This document shows, piece by piece, positions 1 through 7,477 of a stretch of 64,000 nt of DNA (positions are counted from its first letter, which is position 1; each line of letters opens with the position of its first letter). The position numbers and the translations under genes were made by a program. Origin of the DNA: Pontiellaceae bacterium B12227 (GTDB taxonomy: Bacteria > Verrucomicrobiota > Kiritimatiellia > Kiritimatiellales > Pontiellaceae); assembly GCA_029432775.1 (NCBI GenBank), contig JAROAZ010000028.1:20888-84887 (forward strand), in the 5' to 3' direction. The notes beneath the pieces were generated by a model. It did not search any database. It saw nothing but the letters and a program-made list of their open reading frames with translations, and was not told where the DNA came from.

Positions 1-1
1 C

Positions 2-115
2 GAATACAATGAGCTAGTCTCTCGCAATGAAGAAGGTGATTTGACCGAACTGAAAGAAATTCCTCAACATATTCTGACGCGGATGGCTGAAAAAGTTTCG
101 CAACGCGATACATAA
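2..115 (+). CDS. 3' end of an unidentified gene (truncated by window edge)
   Basis: An open frame runs from the window edge to a TAA at 113-115 and encodes the last 37 residues of a protein, rich in charged residues and ending in ..SQRDT. No domain can be recognised in so short a piece. It lies 58 nt before the next small gene in the same direction. It is probably the C-terminus of a larger protein of the accessory region, but it could also be a chance open frame. Confidence 0.45.
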   Translation, partial: EYNELVSRNEEGDLTELKEIPQHILTRMAEKVSQRDT

Positions 116-173
116 GAAAAATAACGCATCCGGTTTTTTGAATATTGAATCGGTTCACTTGCAGGAAACTAAG

Positions 174-446
174 ATGAAGAAATGTCCAAAATGCGGTAAT
201 CACGTAGACAAGCTTTATACTGACAACTTCAATCCAAATGGAATATGTAAAACCTGCCAACTCAAAGAACAAAACCGAAGGGGCGACCAATTCAATTTTG
301 GGTGTTTGATTTTTTTTGTTCTTGGACTCATTGCAATTCCATTCATCATTGATGTCTCAGAAGCGGAAATCTTAGGAATAAATGCATATGGTCTAGGAGT
401 TTTTGGACTTATCGTCGCTTTTTGGATTATTGGCTCATCAAAATGA
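174..446 (+). CDS. Small zinc-ribbon membrane protein
   Basis: This 90-residue protein starts at an ATG preceded by AGGA ten nucleotides upstream; a TTG 36 nt earlier is a poorer start. The N-terminus has CPKCG and, about 25 residues later, CKTC, a four-cysteine zinc ribbon. Two hydrophobic segments follow (about residues 41-60 and 66-88), so the ribbon should sit on the cytoplasmic face of a two-pass membrane protein. The function is unknown. The gene is AT-rich compared with the main chromosome and is followed directly by an attC-like hairpin, so it may be a mobile gene cassette. Confidence 0.65.
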   Translation: MKKCPKCGNHVDKLYTDNFNPNGICKTCQLKEQNRRGDQFNFGCLIFFVLGLIAIPFIIDVSEAEILGINAYGLGVFGLIVAFWIIGSSK

Positions 447-452
447 AAAAAA

Positions 453-539
453 CTCCAACCAGATCCTGGACCCTACTTGGACAACGCCCGTTTTGAAGGC
501 GAAGTTTGTTTCCCAAGCGGGTCAGGATTAACGTTGGCA
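453..539 (+). other. attC-like recombination site (integron cassette type)
   Basis: An 87-nt imperfect inverted repeat lies between two small genes. The outer arms are CCAAC (455-459) and GTTGG (533-537). After an unpaired spacer come TCCTG (464-468) with CAGGA (523-527), ACCC (470-473) with GGGT (519-522), and CTTGG (476-480) with CCAAG (513-517). A single extrahelical G at 469 sits on one arm only. Outer R boxes, an unpaired central spacer, an asymmetric bulged base and a variable terminal loop are hallmarks of attC sites. The outer boxes fit the consensus (RYYYAAC, GTTRRRY) only partly. The next gene begins 13 nt after the right box, as in integron cassettes. No integrase gene is visible. 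Confidence 0.5.
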
Positions 540-552
540 AATAAGGAGTGCT

Positions 553-1083
553 ATGTTCCATCATTTTAAAAACCGCAAAATAAAAAAAACCGCAATCAAA
601 GAAGTTGATAAAATTGTCTCAACTGCTAGAGATTCATCTAACCTCATGCTTCCTCTTCCTACATTTATTGCCGAAGCTGCATTCGAGTTATCATTCTTGT
701 ATTACTTTCTTCATGATTACAGAATTTTTCACAAGTACGACCAGTCATTACGAGAGACCATTTCGGATGAATTTATAAATCGAATGAGTCGAGATATGGG
801 CAATCACAGCTTATACGAACTAATAGAAGCTATATATAATGAGAGAATCACAGCATATTTCCAAATGGTCGAAAATTCAGAAACAATGGGAGATTTTATT
901 CAATCCTCATCTCAATACGTCGAGTCTCTTATAATATATTCAAGAAAGGAAAAAGGACTCCCATGCTACTCACCAAATGACATCGAAGAAAAGGTTCGTC
1001 AAATTGCCCCTGAAGAAATTGGTTCTCTTGCCGAACCTATAGCAGTTTCCATTTCAATTCACAGTGCTGGTTTACTCCATTAA
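553..1083 (+). CDS. Hypothetical protein (176 aa)
   Basis: The start is set by a good ribosome site, AAGGAG, about six nucleotides before the ATG at 553. The product is a mostly helical, soluble-looking protein with no signal peptide, no clear membrane segment and no motif I recognise. The N-terminus is very basic (HHFKNRKIKKTAIK). Codon use is AT-rich, unlike the GC-rich genes beyond 3 kb. It follows the attC-like site at once, which suits a gene cassette. No function can be assigned. Confidence 0.65.
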   Translation: MFHHFKNRKIKKTAIKEVDKIVSTARDSSNLMLPLPTFIAEAAFELSFLYYFLHDYRIFHKYDQSLRETISDEFINRMSRDMGNHSLYELIEAIYNERITAYFQMVENSETMGDFIQSSSQYVESLIIYSRKEKGLPCYSPNDIEEKVRQIAPEEIGSLAEPIAVSISIHSAGLLH

Positions 1084-1154
1084 AGTGCCAAGCAGTGGTT
1101 TGAGGCTATCGTGAAAACGTCGGCTGATTCGGTCAGAGTACAAGGCACTCAGCC

Positions 1155-2159
1155 TCACCCATAACGTTGAATTAGAACGCCATGTATGTGCTGATAAACT
1201 CGTATTTGGCTCAGGGCTTTAGGTCTTAGTTCAAGGCCCTCCATCAAACTTTGAAGCCAGCTGTAGTAGGTGTCGTTCCCAATCGCTCTCCGGATTTTTT
1301 CTATGGATGGAACAACAGACTTTTGAACCCATTCCATAGATGTTTCGATAGAACTGTCAGGTTTTGCGCAACGAAGTGAAGATTTGCCCAGGTGTTGAAG
1401 GATTTGTTCCCAGAAAGCAAGTCGGTCAAGTTCGTTGATTTTGCCGCTTTCGCCTCGTTCTATAAAGTCTATCGCCCCGCCTATGTACATCGCTATTTTG
1501 GTAGCGAAATCCGATAGATCCGCGGACATGGCGAGGGAGAAAAATATGTCATTCGCTTTTTCTTTTGAAAACTCGACTTCCCAACGAATCGCATCTATTT
1601 CCCCCTTCGATTCAATGTCTTTTGCATAGCATCGGAGGAATTTACCACCGCCATTCTTTCCACGTGTTCCGAAGTATATTCCTTCATCTGTGGATTCGCC
1701 TTTTAGATTGGAACCCTTAATGAACCGATGTTTGCGGAACCCTTGATAGCTTCGCTCGTTTGCAAATTCATTGACTTCTTCAGGTCTGATTATTTTTTCG
1801 TAATCATCAAAACATAAATCGGAGCGAGTTGCTTTAAACCAAAATTTTAAGCATAGATCTTGGCAAAATTGCCGGAGTGATTCGGCGGGAAAGTTCCCCA
1901 GTCCGGCTCCACCTATCTGCAAAACAATTCGATCGGCGTGCCGTTTCCGATTGGCGGCATCTAAATCCCACATAACCTTGATGCCGTAGGGATGCCATTC
2001 AGCGGCTGCTTGGTAACCCATAAATCCATGATTGAATATTTCAGGCTGTGTACCGCACATTTCATTCAGGTACTGAAATAGTATGTCCATTCGGTTAAAG
2101 GGAATTGTCCCTTGCAGCCAGTCCATACCGATGGAGCCTTTTCGTTCTCCCGCATCCAT
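1155..2159 (-). CDS. Replication initiation protein (Rep_trans-like, phage/plasmid type)
   Basis: This protein of about 334 residues resembles initiators of rolling-circle plasmids and filamentous phages (replication initiation factor family, PF02486). The typical opening MDWLQGTIPF is near its N-terminus, and the middle carries the conserved RSDLCFDDYE and RWEVEFS segments that hold family acidic and tyrosine residues. The frame stays open to 2594, but the upstream 145 codons are rich in Cys, Pro, Ser and Arg and overlap another small ORF, so I place the start at the ATG at 2159; an ATG at 2126 is also possible. It is probably the replication gene of an integrated element ending at the tRNA fragment at 2751. 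Confidence 0.72.
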   Translation of the reverse strand: MDAGERKGSIGMDWLQGTIPFNRMDILFQYLNEMCGTQPEIFNHGFMGYQAAAEWHPYGIKVMWDLDAANRKRHADRIVLQIGGAGLGNFPAESLRQFCQDLCLKFWFKATRSDLCFDDYEKIIRPEEVNEFANERSYQGFRKHRFIKGSNLKGESTDEGIYFGTRGKNGGGKFLRCYAKDIESKGEIDAIRWEVEFSKEKANDIFFSLAMSADLSDFATKIAMYIGGAIDFIERGESGKINELDRLAFWEQILQHLGKSSLRCAKPDSSIETSMEWVQKSVVPSIEKIRRAIGNDTYYSWLQSLMEGLELRPKALSQIRVYQHIHGVLIQRYG

Positions 2160-2509
2160 TTTTCCAATATTTTTTCCATTTACCCCCCCTAATAGAGTAG
2201 GGGGGGCGGCTGCGCCGCGATCCTCATCCGGCGAGCGTACGCCGCTCGGACGGTGATCGAGTCGCTCCGCGACCCGATACTCATACGCATGAAGAATTTC
2301 CCGCCCCTTCGCGTCCATGCGGCGGGAAGAACGCTGTGCGGACGGATTGGCTTTGGATGGGTGGATGTCCTTTGAGGGCACGCGCGAAGCGTCAGGGCCA
2401 CATCCCGAGCTTTTAGAGGGGCAGCGCACAGGGTTGGGCTGTGGGTAGCTAGTGTTGACGTCTTGTGAGTCTGTTTCCGAGGACACAGGGCAGACTGGAG
2501 CAGGGGAAC
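2160..2509. other. GC-rich non-coding leader with hairpins, possible origin of the integrated element
   Basis: These 350 bases lie just upstream of the replication gene. They hold several short perfect inverted repeats: C7TA...TAG7 at 2183-2206, GCGGC/GCCGC just after it, and GC-rich arms around 2220-2275. Open frames here have implausible composition, so I treat the stretch as non-coding. Such structured DNA next to an initiator gene is where a double- or single-strand origin would be expected. That role is inferred from position only. Confidence 0.35.
2183..2206. repeat. Perfect C7/G7 hairpin upstream of rep gene
   Basis: CCCCCCCTA and TAGGGGGGG form a perfect 9-bp stem around the six-base loop ATAGAG. 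It lies 24 bp upstream of the replication-initiator start codon. The poly-G arm could also form a G-quadruplex with neighbouring G tracts. It may be part of a replication origin or a translation control hairpin. There is no T-run after the stem on either strand, so a terminator role is unlikely. Confidence 0.6.
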
Positions 2510-2692
2510 TCATTGCGCACCCCCTTGACGATCGGTATGGCTTCGGACAATAGAGACAATTGCTTCCTTGAGGGCAACAGGTAGCGTTTCCCATGCATGG
2601 ATGACTTCATGAGCGAGGTTGTCTAGGTCATGAGTTTTGCTTTCTAGCTCCGGCGGTAGATCGCTGTGTATACTTTTTTGTGTACAGGGCAC
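2510..2692 (-). CDS. Small hypothetical protein at the edge of the integrated element
   Basis: A frame of about 60 residues starting at a GTG contains the amphipathic tail LAHEVIHAWETLPVALKEAIVSIVR. In my recollection a W-x-x-LP-x-x-(I/L)-(K/R)-x-x-I pattern is common in small proteins next to integrases and replication genes of integrated elements in PVC and related bacteria. The start is uncertain: the frame stays open to 2833, but there it crosses the tRNA fragment and terminator, so a start at 2692 is preferred. It ends 350 bp upstream of the replication gene on the same strand. Confidence 0.45.
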   Translation of the reverse strand: MPCTQKSIHSDLPPELESKTHDLDNLAHEVIHAWETLPVALKEAIVSIVRSHTDRQGGAQ

Positions 2693-2723
2693 ATTTCCAA
2701 CCCCGTTAATATTGGCTTCAGAT

Positions 2724-2751
2724 GTGGCTTCGACTCCCACCTCGAGCACCA
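2724..2751 (+). other. tRNA (or tmRNA) 3'-end fragment, probable attR
   Basis: The sequence has the layout of a tRNA 3' end: T-arm GTGGC, loop TTCGACT, CCCAC, acceptor half CTCGAGC, then A and CCA at 2749-2751. The T-arm pairs at four of five positions (C-C mismatch at 53-61), and there is no matching 5' acceptor half or anticodon arm upstream, so this is not a whole tRNA. A perfect terminator follows. This is the pattern left when an element integrates into the 3' end of a tRNA or tmRNA gene: the intact gene should lie at the left end of the element, outside this window. Confidence 0.6.
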
Positions 2752-2759
2752 TCACTTTC

Positions 2760-2789
2760 AGGACCGGTCCATTGGATCGGTCCTTTTTT
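2760..2789 (+). terminator. Rho-independent terminator after tRNA fragment
   Basis: GGACCG (2761-2766) pairs with CGGTCC (2778-2783), with an inner TCC/GGA stem and loop ATT, followed by six T residues. It is oriented with the tRNA fragment and is probably that gene's native terminator, left on the chromosome side of the insertion. Confidence 0.8.
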
Positions 2790-3023
2790 GTGGCTGCGTC
2801 ACGACAGAACGGGAGGCTCACAAGGAGGCGCAAGAAGTTCGACGAGGCACTAACGATTATTTGCGGTAAGCATTGTTAATCAGAGAGCGCTAACGTGGCA
2901 GAACCGCCCTCGATCTGTATTTGATGGATAGCCGGGTCTTTACTTGCTGGATGTAAAATGGTGGTATTTTAACCATTGAATATAAATACCCTCAGAGGGC
3001 GTCAACTTCATGCAGGAACGATT

Positions 3024-4850
3024 ATGAATAGAACATTTGTCGGCTATACCACTTCAGTACTCTGTCTCGTATTAAGTCTGACTGGCTGCAGTCAGAAAAC
3101 GAAAAGCGAAGCCATTCAGGACTGGAAGCTGAAGGGCAACACGGAAAAAATTATTCAGCAGCTTGCTGATCCGCAGCAGGCGATCTGCCTTGAAGCCATT
3201 GATGCGCTTGTGGAGCTTCAGGCAAAGGATGCTATTGAGCCGCTGGGAGCGCTCTTTGCCAATCCGGACCTGATTCGTGTCCATGCCGCCGCCGACGCGA
3301 TTGCGGAAATTGGCGGTCCGGAGATTGAGCCGCTGATGCTTGAGGCCATTACACTGGATACCGTGCCGGCACGCATTACCGGCGCCACCGCGCTGGGGAG
3401 CTTCAAGTCGGCCGAGGCGGTGAATGCATTGATCATTGCGCTGGATGATTATAAATATGAAAAGATTGTTTTGGCGGCCATTAAATCGCTTGGTCAGACT
3501 GGCGATCCCAAGGCGGTTGATCCGCTCTGCAAGAAGCTTCATGAGCGATCATATGGCATACGGGAAGCCTGTGTTGAAGCGCTGAGCCGGATCGGGAGCG
3601 AGGGTGCTCTGAAGGGCATCGCATCGCGGCTGGGGGATGTGAATGAAACGATTCGGACGGCGGCAACAAGTGCTCTGCAGGCAGCGGGCAAGCCGGCCGT
3701 ACCTTTTGCGCAGGAGGCTCTCCGCGAAGAAAATCACCTGGCACGTGCAAATGCGATTAAGGTACTGGACGGCATTGGTGCAGTTCCGGCGTCCGGAAGC
3801 AACCTGGTTTGGTATCACCTCGCTAAGTTCACGGTTGAGGAAAGCAGCGAGGTGGATCCAGCCGGCGCGGTGGTATTCGATTCCATTGAAGATCGTCTTC
3901 CCGGGCTGTTGGAAGGGCTGGTGCATCGAACGCCTGCGGTTCGGGAATATGCCTTCATTGCACTTGAAAACATGGGGGAGACCGCAGTGGATGCGGTGCA
4001 GGAAACTGCCGAAGAGAAAGCCGCGCCGGAGGCACTGGGCTGGTTGGGTAAGCGTTCTGAATGGTGTGGAGCGCCCGACTGGCGACTGGATCTGTGGGGA
4101 GCAGCAACCGCATTGAATCCGCGGTTTTATAATAATCAGGCCTATGTTGACCTTCTTGCAAAAGGAGGTCTTGAGGCGGAAAAAGTAATGTCGGCGGAGC
4201 AGTTTAAACCCCTGCGGGAAATTATTCCCTTCCTGCTGTTCCAGCTTGCAGATGTTGAATCGGACGATGACGCTCGGGAGCAGCAGGCCGAGCGATGCCG
4301 GGCGCAGGCAAAAGAACATCTGATTGATGCCGGGCACAAAGCGGCTTTTCCCCTTATTGCAGCATTGAGCGGCGACAACCACAGCATTGCTGTTCAGTCC
4401 GCGCGCATCCTGAACACGATGGGCGGAGCACGCGTTGAACGATTGGTAGTCGATGAGTACGTTAAACAGCTGGGGGTGGGAGAGGAACAGCTCCCGGATG
4501 AGCAGGCTGCCGGTGAAGGTACCGTTGCAAAACGTAACCCTTTCGAAGAACTCTCCGGGACTCCATTACACAACGCGCTGTTTGAACTGGATTTCCCGGC
4601 TCTTGATCCCATGCGGAAAAAGATCCGGCCTTCTGCCGCGCAAGCTATTCAGGAATTTAAGGCTAAGCACCCCGACGTAACTGTCATCAGCCTTCCTCAG
4701 AATGAACGAGGCAGGCACTTCGCCGACGCCGTCCCGATCCGCCTGAGCTATTATAAACATCAAAAAATGAATGAGCTGAAGGTGGTCTATCGCCTGAACT
4801 CGGACAAGGACTGGATTTTGGCCACTCCGATTCCTGATGAGCTGCCCTGA
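3024..4850 (+). CDS. HEAT-repeat lipoprotein
   Basis: This 608-residue protein begins MNRTFVGYTT and has a lipobox LTGC with the lipidated cysteine at residue 22, so it should be an envelope lipoprotein. The ATG at 3024, with AGGA upstream, gives a proper lipoprotein signal; an ATG 48 nt earlier would not. From about residue 45 to 250 helical repeats of about 30 residues follow the pattern AIEPLGALF..D..VR..AA.ALAEIG, typical of HEAT/PBS-lyase-like repeats, and further repeats appear around 420-470. The C-terminal 130 residues look globular and are not recognised. HEAT solenoids bind other proteins; the partner is unknown. It stands alone, without operon neighbours. Confidence 0.75.
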   Translation: MNRTFVGYTTSVLCLVLSLTGCSQKTKSEAIQDWKLKGNTEKIIQQLADPQQAICLEAIDALVELQAKDAIEPLGALFANPDLIRVHAAADAIAEIGGPEIEPLMLEAITLDTVPARITGATALGSFKSAEAVNALIIALDDYKYEKIVLAAIKSLGQTGDPKAVDPLCKKLHERSYGIREACVEALSRIGSEGALKGIASRLGDVNETIRTAATSALQAAGKPAVPFAQEALREENHLARANAIKVLDGIGAVPASGSNLVWYHLAKFTVEESSEVDPAGAVVFDSIEDRLPGLLEGLVHRTPAVREYAFIALENMGETAVDAVQETAEEKAAPEALGWLGKRSEWCGAPDWRLDLWGAATALNPRFYNNQAYVDLLAKGGLEAEKVMSAEQFKPLREIIPFLLFQLADVESDDDAREQQAERCRAQAKEHLIDAGHKAAFPLIAALSGDNHSIAVQSARILNTMGGARVERLVVDEYVKQLGVGEEQLPDEQAAGEGTVAKRNPFEELSGTPLHNALFELDFPALDPMRKKIRPSAAQAIQEFKAKHPDVTVISLPQNERGRHFADAVPIRLSYYKHQKMNELKVVYRLNSDKDWILATPIPDELP

Positions 4851-5025
4851 TTTTTTCAGTACCTAGTCGGAACTCGTCAGAAAATAAAGGCTGTTCCGGA
4901 AAAGTCCGGGCAGGTTTTTGCACTCCGTGACCGTTTGCATAAGCCCGGATCGTTTAGGCAGGACGGTTGAAACCTGTGATTTTTCAGAGAATCTTGCGGA
5001 ATTCAAAAAAAATGGATTTTCCCTC

Positions 5026-5053
5026 TTGTACGGGAAAATAATTCGTGTACCTT
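5026..5053 (+). promoter_or_regulatory. Possible promoter for tRNA-fMet
   Basis: TTGTAC at 5026-5031 and TACCTT at 5048-5053 are 16 nt apart and would start RNA about 20 nt before the tRNA. The -10 box is a weak match, so this is tentative. Confidence 0.35.
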
Positions 5054-5078
5054 CATCCGCCTCTTAACGAGAAAAGAT

Positions 5079-5155
<77 letters not shown>

Positions 5156-5163
5156 ACTTTGAA

Positions 5164-5194
5164 GGCCGACTGGAAACAGTCGGTCTTTTTTTTT
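5164..5194 (+). terminator. Terminator after tRNA-fMet
   Basis: GGCCGACTG and CAGTCGGTC form a nine-pair stem (one G-T pair) around a GAAA loop, followed by nine T residues. It ends the tRNA transcript and separates it from rpe. Confidence 0.93.
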
Positions 5195-5248
5195 GCCCGG
5201 AACGCTGGGGATGGTTACATTTAAACCTTCATTTTTTAGGAGAAAACG

Positions 5249-5923
5249 ATGCCGGATATTCAGATTATGCCTTCCATTCTAGCTGCGGACTTTGGTCATT
5301 TGGCCGCTGGGTGCAAGCGCGCCGAGGAATCGGGTGCGGACCAGATTCATGTGGATGTGATGGACGGGGTCTTTGTTCCGAACATCAGTTTCGGGCCGGA
5401 TGTGGTGAAAATGTCGGCGGCGAATGTATCGATTCCTCAGAACGTGCATCTCATGGTAAAGCGTCCGCAGGATCACCTGCAGGCTTTCATTGATGCGGGC
5501 TCGGATACGGTTCAGATTCATATTGAAGCTGATTGCCCGATTGTGGAAACGCTGGCGGCGATTCGCAAGGCGGGGAAACGCCCGGCCATTACCATCAACC
5601 CGGAAACGCCTGCCGAGAGCATTTTTCACTGTCTGGAAGAGCGGCTGGTGGATGAGGTGCTGGTGATGTCGGTACATCCGGGCTTCGGCGGCCAGAGCTA
5701 TATTGCCGAAGTGGAGTCGAAGGTGGCGCAGATCCGCCGGATGGCGGACTGGGTGGATATTGCGATCGACGGCGGGATTGACGATAAAACCGTGCGCCGT
5801 GCAGCAGCGGTGGGCTGCAATCTGTTTGTGGCCGGTTCCTATCTCTATAAGCAGGAAGACATGGCCGCTGCCATTTCCGACCTTCGGAAACAGGCGAAGG
5901 AAAGCTACTGCTCAGCTATCTAA
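5249..5923 (+). CDS. rpe: Ribulose-phosphate 3-epimerase
   Basis: Rpe interconverts ribulose 5-phosphate and xylulose 5-phosphate in the pentose phosphate pathway. The 224 residues match the usual length. The TIM-barrel motifs are all present: PSILAADF at the N-terminus, HVDVMDGVFVPNISFGP, HLMV, the metal-site MSVHPGFGGQ and the phosphate-binding IDGGI. The start has AGGAG at good spacing. It follows the tRNA terminator and is probably transcribed alone. In this organism it also links xylose from the xylan locus to central metabolism. Confidence 0.95.
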   Translation: MPDIQIMPSILAADFGHLAAGCKRAEESGADQIHVDVMDGVFVPNISFGPDVVKMSAANVSIPQNVHLMVKRPQDHLQAFIDAGSDTVQIHIEADCPIVETLAAIRKAGKRPAITINPETPAESIFHCLEERLVDEVLVMSVHPGFGGQSYIAEVESKVAQIRRMADWVDIAIDGGIDDKTVRRAAAVGCNLFVAGSYLYKQEDMAAAISDLRKQAKESYCSAI

Positions 5924-5950
5924 TAACACACGCTAATCTTCAGGTTTATT

Positions 5951-6018
5951 CCTCGCAGAGCCGCAGAGATCGCAGAGAAAAGAACGACACGCTCCGCGAC
6001 CTCCGCGACTCTGTGAGG
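5951..6018. repeat. CGCAGAG-type intergenic repeat with inverted ends
   Basis: Three CGCAGAG units (5954-5960, 5962-5968, 5971-5977) are followed by two tandem CTCCGCGAC units (5992-6009). The outer CCTCGCAGAG and CTCTGTGAGG are inverted copies with one mismatch. It lies between convergent genes, rpe and the symporter. Similar CGCAGAG-rich intergenic elements are common in several bacterial phyla as I recall. It may fold in RNA and act as a bidirectional terminator. Confidence 0.6.
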
Positions 6019-6022
6019 AGTT

Positions 6023-7474
6023 TTATTTTTTGTTCCAGATGGTGAGGTCTTTCGGGGCTTCCGGGGATTGGAAGAAGCGGCTGGCGATGAGGCCGATTCC
6101 GAAGGCCACGAGGAATGAGATGGTGAAGTAGTTAATCTCATGCACTTCGGTGAACTTCTGAATCCAGACACTGGAAATCAGCGATGCGGCGAGGCCGACG
6201 AGCCAGCCTTTAAAGTTCCCTTTACGGGTCAGCACGCCCATCAGGAAGAGCGCCAGCACCGGCGCGCTGAACATGCCCATGAAGCTGAAAAAGGCTTTAA
6301 GGATTCCTTCAATCGTAGAAACGTAGAATGCCAGACCCGTGGCCAGGATGCCGAGTGCCACTGTGAGGATTCGTGCCAGCCGCACTTCGTTTTTAGCACC
6401 TTTAGTAAAATCATTGATGACCACAGTGGCGATGGAGTTGATGCCGGAATCCATGGATGACATGGCGGCGGCAAAGACGGCGGTGATGAGTAGTCCGGAA
6501 ATGCCCTGCGGCAGATAGTGGATGATGTAGTAGGGCATGACCTTATCCGGTGAAATATCGGCCGGAAGTTCCAATGGTTGGAAAAAGGTGAAGAGTCCGA
6601 GTCCGATGAACATCAGCAGGGCGATGATGAAAAAGTCGGTGCAGGCATTGAAGGCGACGGACTTGATGGTTTTCTTCATGGAGCCGGTGGCCATGAGCCG
6701 CTGGACGGTGACCTGATCGGTTCCGTAGTCCTGCATCAGCTGGAAAAAGAAGGAGATGGCCACGGCCGGGCCGGTCATGGTGAAGAGGTTGAATTTCCAG
6801 TCGGCAATATGCAGGCGGCCGGTTTCCGCGGCAACGGCCATAATTTTCCCGGCGCCGCCTTCAATTCCGTTCGTCAGGCTGATCGCCACCCAGATGGCTC
6901 CGCCGATGAGGATGATGAACTGGATGGCATCGGTCCAGACCACGGCGGCGAGTCCGCCGAGGGCGGTGTAGGCCGTGGCGAGCAGGCCCATCATGCAGAT
7001 GCAGATCCAGAGCGGAATGCCGGTGACGATCGACATGGCCATGGCCGGCGCATAGACCACGGTGCCGAGCCAGCCCAGTCGGGCGAGAATGAAGAGCCCG
7101 GCCACGCCATAGCGCGCGGACGGACCGAAGCGCTTCTGAATGTATTCGTAGGAGGTAGTGACCCGGAGCCGGTGATAGAGCGGATAGAACAGCAACAGGA
7201 TGAACGGTGCCACGATCGGGCTCATGATGCAGACAATGATGAGCGCGATATTTTCGGAGTAGGCGGTGCCGGGCAGGCCGAGATAGGTGACGGCGCTGGT
7301 GAGCGAGGCATACATGCTCATGGCCACCGCAATCCACGGAAGCTTTCGCCCGCCGAGGAAAAACATCTCGGCGTCTTCCTGTTTCCGAGAGAAATAGAAC
7401 CCGACGCCCAGCATGCCGGCGAGATAGATCGCCAGCACGGTGTAGTTGAGGGTGCCGAAGGTTATGTTTTCCAT
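6023..7474 (-). CDS. Sodium/solute symporter (SSS family)
   Basis: This 483-residue inner-membrane protein has about 13 hydrophobic helices and the typical SSS opening (NYTVLAIYLAGMLGVGFYFSRK..MFFLGGRKLPW). Later family segments include TAYTALGGLAAVVWTDAIQF and SSMDSGINSIATV. Members import sugars, amino acids or organic acids with Na+; the substrate cannot be told from sequence. It starts three nucleotides after the stop of the iron alcohol dehydrogenase gene, so the two are cotranscribed and translation may be coupled. The transporter probably brings in the alcohol, aldehyde or precursor handled by that enzyme. Confidence 0.88.
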   Translation of the reverse strand: MENITFGTLNYTVLAIYLAGMLGVGFYFSRKQEDAEMFFLGGRKLPWIAVAMSMYASLTSAVTYLGLPGTAYSENIALIIVCIMSPIVAPFILLLFYPLYHRLRVTTSYEYIQKRFGPSARYGVAGLFILARLGWLGTVVYAPAMAMSIVTGIPLWICICMMGLLATAYTALGGLAAVVWTDAIQFIILIGGAIWVAISLTNGIEGGAGKIMAVAAETGRLHIADWKFNLFTMTGPAVAISFFFQLMQDYGTDQVTVQRLMATGSMKKTIKSVAFNACTDFFIIALLMFIGLGLFTFFQPLELPADISPDKVMPYYIIHYLPQGISGLLITAVFAAAMSSMDSGINSIATVVINDFTKGAKNEVRLARILTVALGILATGLAFYVSTIEGILKAFFSFMGMFSAPVLALFLMGVLTRKGNFKGWLVGLAASLISSVWIQKFTEVHEINYFTISFLVAFGIGLIASRFFQSPEAPKDLTIWNKK

Positions 7475-7477
7475 GAT

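Noticed and set aside
1110..1172. Second attC-like site after the 176-aa gene
   Set aside because: GGCTGA/TCAGCC can pair and AAC/GTT boxes flank it, but outer-box pairing is only three bases and it overlaps the end of the replication gene. Too weak to list as a feature.
2160..2594. N-terminal extension of the replication gene (145 codons)
   Set aside because: The composition is implausible (Cys, Pro, Ser, Arg rich), it covers a hairpin region and another ORF, and family proteins begin near the later ATG.
2700..2751. Complete tRNA gene
   Set aside because: Only the T-arm and 3' acceptor half fit. There is no 5' partner or anticodon arm upstream, and the T-arm has a C-C mismatch at 53-61.
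2637..2879. Plus-strand ORFs across the tRNA fragment
   Set aside because: They translate a tRNA end and a terminator, with no ribosome site. They are chance frames.
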